Below, piece after piece: positions 8,665-16,683 of a stretch of DNA of 21,664 nucleotides. Position 1 is the stretch's first letter; each line of letters starts with the position of its first letter. This DNA is from Welwitschia mirabilis (taxonomy: Eukaryota; Gnetophyta; Gnetopsida; Welwitschiales): the NCBI GenBank assembly GCA_051453625.1, contig JBOZIK010000001.1, forward strand, positions 11,354,231 through 11,375,894. The letters run 5' to 3'. A model generated the notes under the pieces. The model did not search any database and was not told the DNA's origin. It saw nothing but the letters and a program-made list of their open reading frames with translations. The position numbers and the translations under genes are program-made.

Positions 8665-8676
8665 TAGCATGAGAGC
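8665..8676 (+). promoter_or_regulatory. Degenerate primer-binding site (copy B)
   Basis: TAGCATGAGAGC has three mismatches to TGGTATCAGAGC. The position directly after the LTR end and the homology of its flanks to 133-160 support it. Confidence 0.45.
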
Positions 8677-8758
8677 TAAGGTTTGTTTTAACAATTAGTC
8701 TAAGAAGCCTTTATTTTGTGAGCAAAGCTGCGCAAATGAATGCAAGCAAAGCAAAGTA
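8677..8758 (+). other. Leader and gag start of copy B, cut by an insertion
   Basis: TTTGTGAGCAAA at 8714-8725 matches 197-208 of copy A. ATGAATGCAAGCAAAGC near 8737 is the likely gag start. The reading stops at 8758, exactly where the LTR of the minus Sirevirus-like element begins. Copy B was therefore interrupted by that insertion, and no more of its gag is seen. Confidence 0.5.
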
Positions 8759-9899
8759 TGTTAGGACCATATGACACCCTAGAGGGGGGTGAATAGGGTG
8801 AGATTATTCCAACTAAACAAATTATGCATAGAATGTCAATACTATAGACAAATAATAAAAATAAGATTTTAGTAAGAACAACAAAGAAATTATGTACCAA
8901 CGGTTTATAGTAGTTTAGCCTAAAGCCTACTCCACTCTCAAGGGGCAGCAACTGCTGTCAACCTCCTGGTTCCTTTAAACTCCAAAAGATTACTTACAAC
9001 ATCCCTATCACCAGGGATACTTTCCAGCTCTTACACCAAGCTCAATTCAGTGAACTTTTTCAAAAAAATTCAAGAGTGGTATCTGATGATGTGGTGCCTT
9101 TCTTCTATGCACATGAGTATCAGCCTAAAGAACAAAATAAGAGATCCACCAGAGTGAGAGAACAACTCAATGTGGTACAGAGAAGAAGAATGATGATAGT
9201 AGTTTTAGTACATTCACTTTCAGTATGATTGACAGAATGATATCACAGAATTTTTTCTTGTCAAATGCTCAAGAGGTCTCTTTCACAAATGATTCTTACA
9301 AATTTGTAGAGTCCTCTAGAAAATAGCCCTCGAGAACCTCGTATAGAGTGTCGCTGAGGTTGGTTAGGGAGAATCTTTGAGATGTTGGTGTCTTGATTTC
9401 ATGGAACCAAAGTTCTTAACAGAGAGCTTTCCACTCCCATGCTCGCCTTGTTGAACACCCCATACTAAAACTCCAAGCATCTTGATTTGAAAGACAAGTT
9501 TTTCAAAAAATCAAGAAGGGCTCCGAACGTCCCAAAATAATGGTTGGACATCCCAGTATTGCTAGACAGCGTTCAGGTCCAAACGTACTAATTTCACAGG
9601 GCGGAGGTCCCAGAATTGTTGGACAACATTCAAGTTAGGATGTCCCAATTTCACAAGGTAGCATCCCAGTAATTAGATAGTGTTCAGGGCCAGACATCTC
9701 GATTTCATAAGGCAGATGTCCCCATACAAAAAGTAGCATACATGGCCGGACGTTTTGGCTCTAGAGGGTAGACGTCCCAGGATAATTTGATAGCACAGAT
9801 GGTCAAATCCGTTCACTCAGTACATGTTGGATTGCTTGGATTTATTGCCTTTCTCTAATATTTTGCTGTAGGCCATGATTGAAATAAAATTCTCTAACA
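8759..9899 (-). mobile_element. 3' LTR of the minus Sirevirus-like element (1141 bp)
   Basis: Read on the minus strand it begins TGTTAGAG at 9899, directly after a polypurine tract, and ends CCTAACA at 8759. The ends form the perfect inverted pair TGTTAG/CTAACA. Close to the end it has TTCACCCCCCTCTAGGG, a motif I know from other plant Sirevirus-type LTRs. A 56-bp tandem array fills part of it (9530-9830). The 5' partner LTR is not in the window. Confidence 0.8.
9530..9830. repeat. 56-bp tandem repeat inside the LTR
   Basis: The anchor TCCCAG (or TCCCC) occurs at 9551, 9608, 9664, 9719 and 9775, that is at spacings of 57, 56, 55 and 56 bases. Each unit also has a second site of the GGCCGGACGT type near its middle and a TTTCACAAGG-like block. 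Units have diverged to roughly half to two-thirds identity by eye. Such arrays in LTRs often carry repeated protein-binding sites. No role is shown here. Confidence 0.6.
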
Positions 9900-9913
9900 A
9901 TCTCCCCATTTTC
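9900..9913 (-). promoter_or_regulatory. Main polypurine tract of the minus Sirevirus-like element
   Basis: The minus strand reads GAAAATGGGGAGAT directly before the LTR start TGTTAGAG and follows GTCATTATT. It matches the setting of the plus element's tract. Confidence 0.7.
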
Positions 9914-10389
9914 AATAATGACAATCTTCATAAGATCTTTGGATAACGGAATCCAAAAGGTTAACTTCAAATTGTTTTACCCCCTCTGAAATTGTGCTTT
10001 CATAAACCAAGGCACATGCATTGGTTAGGAGATGAGATTCTTGCAACATAGTATATTTGCACATCCAATATATCTAGCAAAGATTGATATCTATAGTTAG
10101 TTTCATATAAAAATTTGTCAAAATTATATATAAACCTGTACAGTGCAAATCTAGGCACAAAAAAAAATCAATAGAGCTCACATGTTCTCCCCCTTTGTCA
10201 TAATTGAAAAACAATTGAAGACTCTAATTAAGACCAAAAAAAATGGAGTTTCTATTAAGATGAGTACAAAAAGTTGGTACTATGAGAAGTGTAAATAGAT
10301 TCGAGTATAATCATGAAATGAAGAAGGTGAAGAGGGAAGAAGAACAAGAGGATTTAAGTTAAAAAGTCATCAAATGCAGAAGCTGCTGG
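9914..10389 (-). other. 3' untranslated stretch with a second polypurine tract
   Basis: There is no coding signal. The minus strand has TGACAAAGGGGGAGA (plus 10186-10200), a classic Sirevirus-type polypurine tract. The tract next to the LTR follows about 280 bases downstream. Both Sirevirus-like elements in the window therefore carry two tracts at about the same distance. Confidence 0.6.
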
Positions 10390-11562
10390 TTACTCTCCTT
10401 GAGCTTCCTCTTCATCAGAACTAAGTGGTATTTCCAATCTATATGCTGACAGACCAAATACAATTCTATCCACCTTGTGATGCACATTGTCAGTTGTAGC
10501 TAGAACTGGGAATCCAATTTCTTTAACATTCAAAATGGCTTTCATAAGTTCTTCATTTGAGATTGTCCCACTAGATGTACCTTCTTTAGTCCTTTGTTTC
10601 TTTTGGGGTGGAGAAGGAGGTGTCTCAATGTTAGCAAAGATGTTCATCTTTTTCAGAGGATATAGCCCAAGGGGTTTGGATACCTTACCCATTCTTCATT
10701 CTTATTCACTACAAATTGATGGTTCTCTAGAATTGCAGTAATAAGCCCACCAAATGGTAAACTTGAGTAGCTAGCTATTAAAAATTGACTGATATAGAAC
10801 ATTATAAATTTATACAGATTTGTCTTTACTCTAGTACCAAGACAATACAAAATGTAAGCATAATGGAGAAATTGCGTCTTTATGCCCTAGTTGGGGCACC
10901 AAATTGTGAATGGAAATTTGAAACACAATCCATAAAATGGTTGGAGTTCACTTATTGGAATGATTGCTCTCCAACTAACATTTTTCCCACATAATTCTAC
11001 AGTTAAAATATCCTTAGAGATAGCTTCTTGCAATGAGATGAATCAAGTGATCTCTTGAAAGAAACCTTCATTAGGATACCTAATAACAAGAGAGACTGCC
11101 TCTAAGTCTACCTCTATTGTTCTACCAAACACTTCGGCTTTAATCTTTCATGCATTAGGGTCAAAAATGGCATTGCAATAAAACAAACATACCATTCTTG
11201 CAGAAGCTTTGGTGTTTGGGTCTAAGGCATACATCGAGCCTTATTCTTCAAATTTGTGAGCTATCCTAACTTTACGCCATAAAGACTCGAAATCAATCTT
11301 TCTTTCAAGAGCACGGAGTCTTTTAGAAAAACCATCAAACCAGGACTTTCTGTGATTTGGAGTTATCAATCATTCTTCGTTAGAAGTAGGCTCTTTTCCT
11401 TTTCTGGAGGCAACTAGCTTGCTTCTCATCATGATGATAGACCAAAAGTTCCAAAGAAAGAAGAGACTGAGGAGATAGAAGGAAAATGGTAAAATGTTGA
11501 AGCTTTGGAGGTTCATAAACCTCAGATGGAGCAAAGGTCATCACGCACTTTTGTATCTGCAT
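10390..11562 (-). pseudogene. Post-pol ORF ('envelope-like'/plant transposon protein) of the minus element
   Basis: A first open piece (11562-11380) leads, after a frameshift, to FDGFSKRLRALERKIDFESL, a stop, then VCLFYCNAIFDPNA, a stop, and GRTIEVDLEAVSLVIRYPNE. Further blocks are ELCGKNVSWRAIIPISELQP, the hydrophobic YISQFLIASYSSLPFGGLI, and NHQFVVNKNEEWVRYPNPLG. After one more frameshift an open 100-codon tail (10692-10390) has a proline/lysine patch (PPSPPQKKQR) and an acidic end (LSSDEEEAQGE). Blocks correspond in order to 5126-6240 of the plus element. The fold resembles the PF20167-type domain by recollection. There is no obvious signal peptide. Its biochemical role is unknown, and about three stops and two frameshifts inactivate it. 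Confidence 0.6.
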
Positions 11563-11935
11563 ATAGCGCGAATGTTCGGGATCATCCGAGCAGGTGTATA
11601 GGTTATAAAGGGGAAAAAATGAAATTCAACTCAAGAGTGGATTGTAAACAGATAAAATAAGAAATTAAAAAGAAGTGAATGTCTAGGATTTCAAGATAGG
11701 ACGTCTGGGTTCAAATTAAGTTCAATCTAGGTAAGTACACTCAAGATAGAGTGAAGAGAATTTGGTCAGACAAGAGTATTCTTCGTAAATGGACAAAGAC
11801 AATTTTAGGGAGAACTATATTTGCCAGGATAATAGACAATGCTAGCACTAATATATTTCAAGCAAATGAGTTCATACCTCAAGGGAACATGCCCCTATGC
11901 CACGATTTTTCCTTAAGAAAGTAAACCATTCTTCA
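11563..11935 (-). other. Spacer between RNase H and the post-pol ORF
   Basis: No clear coding signal is visible on either strand. By position it should hold the end of pol and the start region of the post-pol ORF. It lacks the GGTCAAC array seen in the corresponding place of the plus element. Confidence 0.4.
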
Positions 11936-12282
11936 CTAAGGGCTTTGGTCATAATGTTTGCAATTTTTGTTGTCAGAATCAATATATTTTAATTTAATAG
12001 TACCATCTTGTACCTGATCTATAATGAAATGATGCCTTCTATTGATATGTTTGGTGCAAGAATGATGTACAGGATTCTTTGTGACACTAACTGCACTTGT
12101 NNNNNNNNNNNNNNNNNNNNNNNNNNNNNNNNNNNNNNNNNNNNNNNNNNNNNNNNNNNNNNNNNNNNNNNNNNNNNNNNNNNNNNNNNNNNNNNNNNNN
12201 ATGATGTACATGATTGTTTGTGACACTAACTGCACTTGTATTGTCATAGTACATCTTGATCTCTTGAACTTCTACTCCAAAG
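11936..12282 (-). pseudogene. C-terminal RNase H of the minus Sirevirus-like element, with gap
   Basis: Both sides of a 100-N gap encode the same conserved block (DNTSAVSVTNN on the upstream side, TSAVSVTKNPVHHSCTKHI on the downstream side). The domain then continues with a HFIIDQVQDG block. This is the end of copia RNase H with its DNxSAI and HxRTKHI signatures. The repeated block shows that the gap is probably not real sequence. Downstream the frame reaches a stop at 11936. Ordinary copia pol would continue to an ADIFTK-type end (VCNIMTKALSEEW in another frame near 11960-11925). Confidence 0.75.
12101..12200. other. Assembly gap (100 N) flanked by the same 39-base sequence
   Basis: Bases 12062-12100 and 12201-12239 match at 37 of 39 positions and touch both edges of the N run. 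The two contig ends very likely overlap instead of being separated. Confidence 0.9.
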
Positions 12283-13047
12283 TCAGTTAGCATTTGTTTC
12301 ATCCAAGTGAGCTAGGCACAAGAAGCTCCAATACCTATGTATTTTAGCTTTTGCTGGAGACAAAGAAGTAGTATTTTGCTTTCTGCTCAGCCAGGAAACA
12401 AGACAATTACCTATATAAAAATAGGCTCCACTTATTCTTTTCCTATTATCAATGCAACCTACCCAATCTACATCACTATATCTAACAAGATCAAGTGTAG
12501 TGTTATAAGGATACCACAATCCAAAATTGTGAGTATATTTTAAGTATTTAAGAATTCCCTTGACACACACAAAGTGCAATTTTTTAGGATTCAATTGGTA
12601 TCTAGTAGGCACACTAACACTATGAGCTATGTCTGGCCTACTAGTAGTAACATACAATAGGCTTCCTATTATGCCTCTAAAAGATTTCTGATCTATTTGT
12701 TTGCCTTGCTTATCTTTGCTAATTTTAGCATTTGTTGATAAAGGTGTCTTTAAGTCCTTTCCATTGGCCATATCATACTTGTTCAAAATATCTCTAATGT
12801 ATTTTGTTTGGCTCATAAATATTCCCTCCTTTAGTTGCTTAATTTGAAGACCAAGAAAGAAGTTTAGTTTACCTACCATGCTCATCTCAAACGCCTTTTG
12901 CATAAGTTTAGCAAATTCTTGATCAAGCAAGGTTTTTGTTGAACCAAACACTATATCATCAACATAGATTTGCACTGTCAATTTATCTTTGTTCTCATGT
13001 TTAATAAATAGAGTAAGATCAGCATTCCCTTTAGAAAATCCATTCAA
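12283..13047 (-). pseudogene. RT palm/connection and RNase H of the minus Sirevirus-like element
   Basis: This is the longest open piece in the window, about 254 codons. It has the RT active site QIYVDDIVFGS (residues 26-36), intact YVDD, FFLGLQIKQLKEGIFMSQ (63-80), TSRPDIAHSV (135-144) and YLKYTHNFGLWYP (168-180). The RNase H Asp motif is RYSDVDWVGC (189-198), followed by CLVSWLSRKQNTTSLSP (215-231). The catalytic Glu of the usual TEAEY block is lost (PAKAKIHRYW). Wording such as GLQIKQ..GIF and GLWYP is typical of Sireviruses. The N-terminal half of RT continues upstream in another frame at 13082-13402. It would make cDNA from the element's RNA, but it is inactive by frameshift and the missing Glu. 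Confidence 0.9.
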
Positions 13048-13081
13048 TATGAGAAAAGTATTCAGCCTATTAAACCAAGCT

Positions 13082-13402
13082 CTAAGGGTTTAAACCATAT
13101 AAGGCTTTGCTCGGTTTATAAACATAATTGGGAAATTTAGGATCCATGAAACCTAGAGGTTGATCTACGTAAACTTCCTCATTAATATACCCATTCAGAA
13201 AAGCACTTTTGACATCCATTTGAAACAATTTGATTTTATGCAAACAAGCAAAGGCTAATAACATATGTACAGCTTCTAACCTGACAATAAGAGCAAACGT
13301 TTCACCATAGTTTATACCTTCCTGTTGACTATACACTCGAGCAACCAATCGAGCTTTGTTTTGTATGATGTTATAATTTTTCTCTCTTTTATTCTTGAAC
13401 AA
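13082..13402 (-). pseudogene. N-terminal RT fingers/palm of the minus Sirevirus-like element
   Basis: The open piece covers NKARLVARVYSQQEGINYGE, VRLEAVHMLLAFA, and QMDVKSAFLNGYINEEVYVD, which contains the first catalytic Asp of RT at residue 63 of the piece. It ends with VYKPSKALYGLNP. The frame then breaks near 13080, and the following AWFNRLNTFLILNGF block is read in the frame of 12283-13047. All expected motifs are conserved, unlike the plus element, where the same Asp is Asn. Confidence 0.88.
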
Positions 13403-13813
13403 CCATTGGTTCCAAAGATGTGTTTTTTATGAGGAGGAGAAATTAAGCCCCAGACTTTGTTTCTTTTAGATTAATGGAGCTCATTTTGCATAGCCAGCAT
13501 CCATGCCTCATCCTTTTTTGCTTCCTGAAAAGTTTTAGGTTCCAAACTGAAAAGAAAACATAGAAAGCTAGGGCTAATGTGCTTACCACTTCTAGTTGTA
13601 GTCCCTAGGTTGGGGTTATTTACTATGACTTCCATCAGATGATCTCTTTTAGTTCTTTGAGGAAAGCAGTGAAACGTTTGAGCATCTTGCATACTTTATT
13701 TGTTGTCTAAGTTAGATGGTCGATCTTTAGAGATAGTGCCAGTATTGGGAATTTCAACTATTAAGTCCACATCATCTATCCAATCTAGAGCTGCAGAACT
13801 GGCATTCATATCA
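13403..13813 (-). pseudogene. Integrase-RT linker and RT start of the minus element
   Basis: An open piece at 13692-13471 has RTKRDHLMEVIVNNPN, TTTRSGKHIS and TFQEAKKDEAWMLAMQNELH. The last is the start of copia RT (usually PKTVEEALxDEDWIxAMQEEL). Before it, in the same frame but past a stop, is an acidic stretch (SSAALDWIDDVDLIVE). Linkers with the N-P-x-x-x-T-R-S/x-G signature are usual upstream of RT. Frameshifts near 13400-13470 separate it from the next block. Confidence 0.7.
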
Positions 13814-13913
13814 NNNNNNNNNNNNNNNNNNNNNNNNNNNNNNNNNNNNNNNNNNNNNNNNNNNNNNNNNNNNNNNNNNNNNNNNNNNNNNNNNNNNNNN
13901 NNNNNNNNNNNNN
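13814..13913. other. Assembly gap (100 N) in the integrase-RT linker
   Basis: Exactly 100 N. Unlike the gap at 12101, its flanks show no overlap that I can see. Confidence 0.95.
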
Positions 13914-14092
13914 TGTCCTTGCCCTTTTTTCTTCATTCTAATAGAGAGCTCTGCATCACTTCCGTGGTTTTTCCCCACATTGGGGTTTTCCACGTAAATC
14001 TGATGTGTTGATATTTCCATTTCGCTTTTGCTTTGCTGCATTTTTCTAACAGATTTGCCTTCTGTGTTACCACCTATTAAGAGCATAAACAT
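13914..14092 (-). pseudogene. Truncated upstream end of the minus Sirevirus-like element (uncertain)
   Basis: An open piece contains VENPNVGKNHGSDAELSIRM and a Lys/Arg/Ser/Glu-rich part (KSVRKMQQSKSEMEISTHQ). No catalytic integrase motif is present. The VENPNVG wording echoes VNNPNLG of the linker 280 bases downstream, which could mean a duplicated linker. The element stops here: plus-strand Ty3 sequence begins at about 14108, so integrase, protease, Gag and 5' LTR are missing. Confidence 0.4.
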
Positions 14093-14107
14093 CAGATAAA
14101 TCTAGTC

Positions 14108-14527
14108 CCTAGTCTTTCACTCCCAAACAAAGCACCATACAGAATGGCATCGCATGAAAAAGAGGACATAAGTAGACATGTTTAGGACTTGCTACACAAG
14201 GAGTTGGCCAAGCAAAGTTTATAATCGTGTTCTATTCCAATAATATTAATTCCAAAGAAGGATAGCAAGGAGTTGTGTATTGATTCAAGAGCCATCAACA
14301 AGATAACCATCAGGTATCACTTTGCTATACCTCGTGTGGACGATATTTTGGATTGTTTGACAAGTACATCTATTTTCAGCAAGAAAGATTTGAAGAGTGG
14401 ATACCATCAGATTCATATCCTAGAAGAAGATAAGTCGAAAACTGTCTTTTAGACCCCGAATAGATTGTGCGCATGGTTGATAATGCCATTTAGATTGATG
14501 AATGCTTTATGTGCATTCATGAGGTTG
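14108..14527 (+). pseudogene. Ty3/gypsy reverse transcriptase, N-terminal part
   Basis: One frame with a few stops reads PSLSLPNKAPYRMASHEKED, then IPIILIPKKDSKELCIDSRA, INKITIRYHFAIPRVDDILD, IFSKKDLKSGYHQIHI and MPFRLMNALCAFMRL. These are RT motifs in order: the PxRM entry, SRAINKIT, FxKxDLxSGYHQI (catalytic Asp kept) and MPFGLxNAPxTFMRL. The active-site YxDD, thumb and RNase H are missing. The frame runs straight into integrase at about 14525. The element is of the chromovirus-like Ty3/gypsy kind, on the plus strand. Confidence 0.88.
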
Positions 14528-15040
14528 TGCATTCCAAGAGGATCAATAAGGGAGAACATGTTACAAGAAAAACATTATGGAGACATGGCTAGACATCGTG
14601 GATTAGATATAACCCATAAATTGTTGAAGAGGTCATGTCACTAATCTAAGATGTACAAGGATGTGCAGCAGATGGTGCAAAGTTGCTTTACATATCAAAG
14701 AGCAAAGGGAGGATCGATGAATACAAGATTATACCTATCGTCACCAATTCTAGCAAAACCATGGCAACTCTTGAGTATGGATTTCATTTTAGAATTACCT
14801 TGCTCCAAGAATAGAACATGATTCCATAATGGTGGACAAGTGATGCTTCATGCACTGCTATATTATTCTTCAAAGAGATTGTACGTCTCCATGGGTTGGC
14901 AAAGATGATAGTTTCTGATAGAGATATTAAATTTATCTCTCATTTTTTGAGGAGCGTATGGTACATGACAGACACTATAGTTAAAGTACTTTTTTAGCAT
15001 ATCATCCACAAATAGATAGATAGACAAAAGGGGGGAATCA
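14528..15040 (+). pseudogene. Ty3/gypsy integrase, fused in frame to RT
   Basis: The reading goes on in the same frame with CIPRGSIRENMLQEKHYGDM and ARHRGLDITHKLLKRSCH, the two His of the HHCC finger. In SKMYKDVQQMVQSCFTYQRAK the second Cys of CxxC is Tyr. The core start PWQLLSMDFILELP carries the first catalytic Asp. After a short deletion, in another frame, come FFKEIVRLHGLAKMIVSDRD and IKFISHF with the second Asp. The third catalytic block (usually YHPQTDGQTE) is decayed, with Glu lost. No chromodomain is visible downstream. Confidence 0.85.
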
Positions 15041-15529
15041 CAACATTGGGAGCTTGGATGCGTCTAACAAAGCTCCTATTGAAGAAATTACATGGGTGTA
15101 CAAGGAGCTAGCCTTCCACCATCACCCACAAAAGAACCTTCCTATGGCAAGGACTGTTGAATAAATTCATGATATTGCAGAGGGCTGTCAAATTACTTGT
15201 ATGTTTCACAATAGACTCCTCCTAAGTTGTAGTAAGAACTAGTTAAGATCTTCCTAGATCATTGTAAGAATTAGCCAAGAACACTTCCGCCCTCCTAAGA
15301 TATCTTTTATTTTGTGTCTCTTTTTATGTATCCGGTGTAGTTATTCTTTTTTGGTAAGTGTCAAAGTCACGAAGGCATGAGGCCCGCCCTTGACTTGATA
15401 AGATTAATATTCACCATGATTTTGTCCAACTATTTACGTGATTGCATGTGATTTCGTAAGTTAGGGGCGATGACTTTCCCTTTTGTAATATCTTCCATAC
15501 TTAAGTAATATGCATCAGCCCTTTCGTTT
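15041..15529 (+). other. 3' untranslated stretch of the Ty3/gypsy element
   Basis: No recognisable domain lies between the broken integrase and the polypurine tract. Short readings such as PIEEITWVYKELAFHHH are not from any family I know. It includes a near-duplicate phrase, ACTAGTTAAGATCTTCCTAG / AATTAGCCAAGAACACTTCC, that is probably chance. Confidence 0.45.
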
Positions 15530-15540
15530 AAGAGGGGAAA
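15530..15540 (+). promoter_or_regulatory. Polypurine tract of the Ty3/gypsy element
   Basis: AAGAGGGGAAA lies directly before TGTCATTATG, a usual Ty3/gypsy LTR start. Confidence 0.65.
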
Positions 15541-15600
15541 TGTCATTATGATGACCAACATAATCTCTAAACAAAATCTACAACGAACTCAAAATCCAAT
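15541..15600 (+). mobile_element. Start of the Ty3/gypsy 3' LTR (end not determined)
   Basis: TGTCATTATGATGACC after a polypurine tract marks the 3' LTR start. No partner copy is present to define its end. It could be only a stub, or run for several hundred bases into the region described next. The end coordinate given is the minimum I am willing to support. Confidence 0.5.
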
Positions 15601-16285
15601 GTACGTCTAACCCAGTGAATCGCATGTTGGCCTAATATCTGATTGTCACGTGTGACCTACATGTAAACCATGTAAGTTACCTTAAAAAGGATCATGAACA
15701 GAAACATGCAAGACTGGTCATGATAATAAACACAAAGCTAACATAACAGTCAAAGCCTAAGGATGCAAACGTTACCTGACAGGTTGCATTCAACCTTGCG
15801 AGTAAATTGCATCACTGTGCGGTGAATTTAAGTTTAAATCACTATGCTGTTTTTTGTTTTTGAATGCTCTATTATGCTGTAAAATTCCTTAACATCGAAT
15901 CCTGAAAAAGAACAGTGAAAATAATATGGTAAGATGTATTAAGAGTGAATATCACAGAGAACTTCTCAACATAAAACGAACTAGGTTATTTAAAAAGATA
16001 GATGAGAAAAATACATACAAATATTTGAGATTGAACAAATTTGCAGATCCTCCATACACATAAACTGGTTACATGGACTTTAGGGGATCGAGAAGGCAAG
16101 GACGCACAACATGAAGTAGCAAGGTACAAGTTATCAGGTTTTGGAGATAAATCGAAAGTAAATGTAACAAGTAATTTGTATCGTTGAGAGTTTCAGGCCA
16201 CGCAAAATGGAAGAACAATTAGCTACCAAGTGCGCTATAAAGTAACGACAAAGCTGTCTAGTTTCTGAAGGCACACCACTACGAC
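15601..16285. other. Unassigned stretch, possible rest of LTR or gene-flanking DNA
   Basis: I recognise no gene or element. On the minus strand a small candidate exon (15813-15776) has an acceptor-like CCGCACAG before it and a good donor CAG|GTAACG after it. A 38-base internal exon cannot be accepted on this alone. An imperfect inverted repeat, ATGCAAAC / GGTTGCAT, sits at 15763-15790. Confidence 0.3.
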
Positions 16286-16545
16286 CTACAAATGTTTAAT
16301 TATTATACATCCGACTGCCGCCCACGATTGACTACGGAAATCCTGTTCAGTATTAAAAAACAAGGATTCAGAGGAGCAAACATAAAAGGATGGCGTATCT
16401 CTTTTATAGCCTGAGATGACCATCAAGCAAGCGATATTATTCAACAAAAAGATTAAGAACAACGGAATGATCCATTGATTGTGTTCAACTGGAGGGAGCA
16501 GTTTTACCTGCACTAAAAGAATATGCACTAAAAGAATACGCTGAT
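16286..16545 (-). other. Open minus-strand frame of unknown nature
   Basis: About 80 codons are open up to a stop at 16286, without an ATG start. The frame contains a hydrophobic run (WIIPLFLIFLLNNIACLMVI) that could be a membrane segment. A 15-base tandem duplication, CACTAAAAGAATATG / CACTAAAAGAATACG, lies at 16511-16540. On the minus strand this gives two TTCTTTTAG acceptor-like sites and CAG|GTAAAA. I do not recognise the protein, and chance openness is possible. Confidence 0.2.
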
Positions 16546-16683
16546 TCACGTCAAACAAAGAACCACATACACCGATATGCGTGCGTCTGTGGGCTCATTA
16601 CAAACGGCGTGGAAGCAGACCTGTAAGAGATCCAGCGAGGCCTGCGGCGGCTCACTGATCTTACAAAAATATCGTTCGTCCAT
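16546..16683 (-). CDS. Small ORF, candidate first exon of an unrecognised gene
   Basis: The frame starts at an ATG and encodes 45 residues: MDERYFCKISEPPQASLDLL at the start, then QVCFHAVCNEPTDARIS before a possible splice donor (ATATCG|GTGTATG), and a stop eight codons later. It is clearly more GC- and CpG-rich than the retroelement DNA on both sides and has a balanced amino-acid composition. TGGGCC at 16703-16708, 20 bases upstream of the ATG, matches the TCP 'site II' element common in plant housekeeping promoters. I do not recognise the protein. It may be a first exon whose intron now holds the transposons to its left, or a chance ORF in an ordinary CpG-rich patch. Confidence 0.3.
   Translation of the reverse strand: MDERYFCKISEPPQASLDLLQVCFHAVCNEPTDARISVYVVLCLT

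Noticed and set aside
8700-8951. Minus-strand 83-codon frame across the LTR/leader junction
   Set aside because: It runs through the LTR end into copy B's leader. Chance frame over an insertion boundary.
9530-9830. Regular repeat spacing as a CRISPR array
   Set aside because: Units are diverged and contiguous, without identical repeats and unique spacers, and the setting is a plant LTR.
10487-10994. Plus-strand open frames opposite the minus element's post-pol ORF
   Set aside because: They are antisense shadows of the minus-strand reading, which has a homologue elsewhere in the window.
15763-15813. 38-base internal exon on the minus strand
   Set aside because: Only splice-like consensus supports it. 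Too short to accept, and it may be inside LTR sequence.
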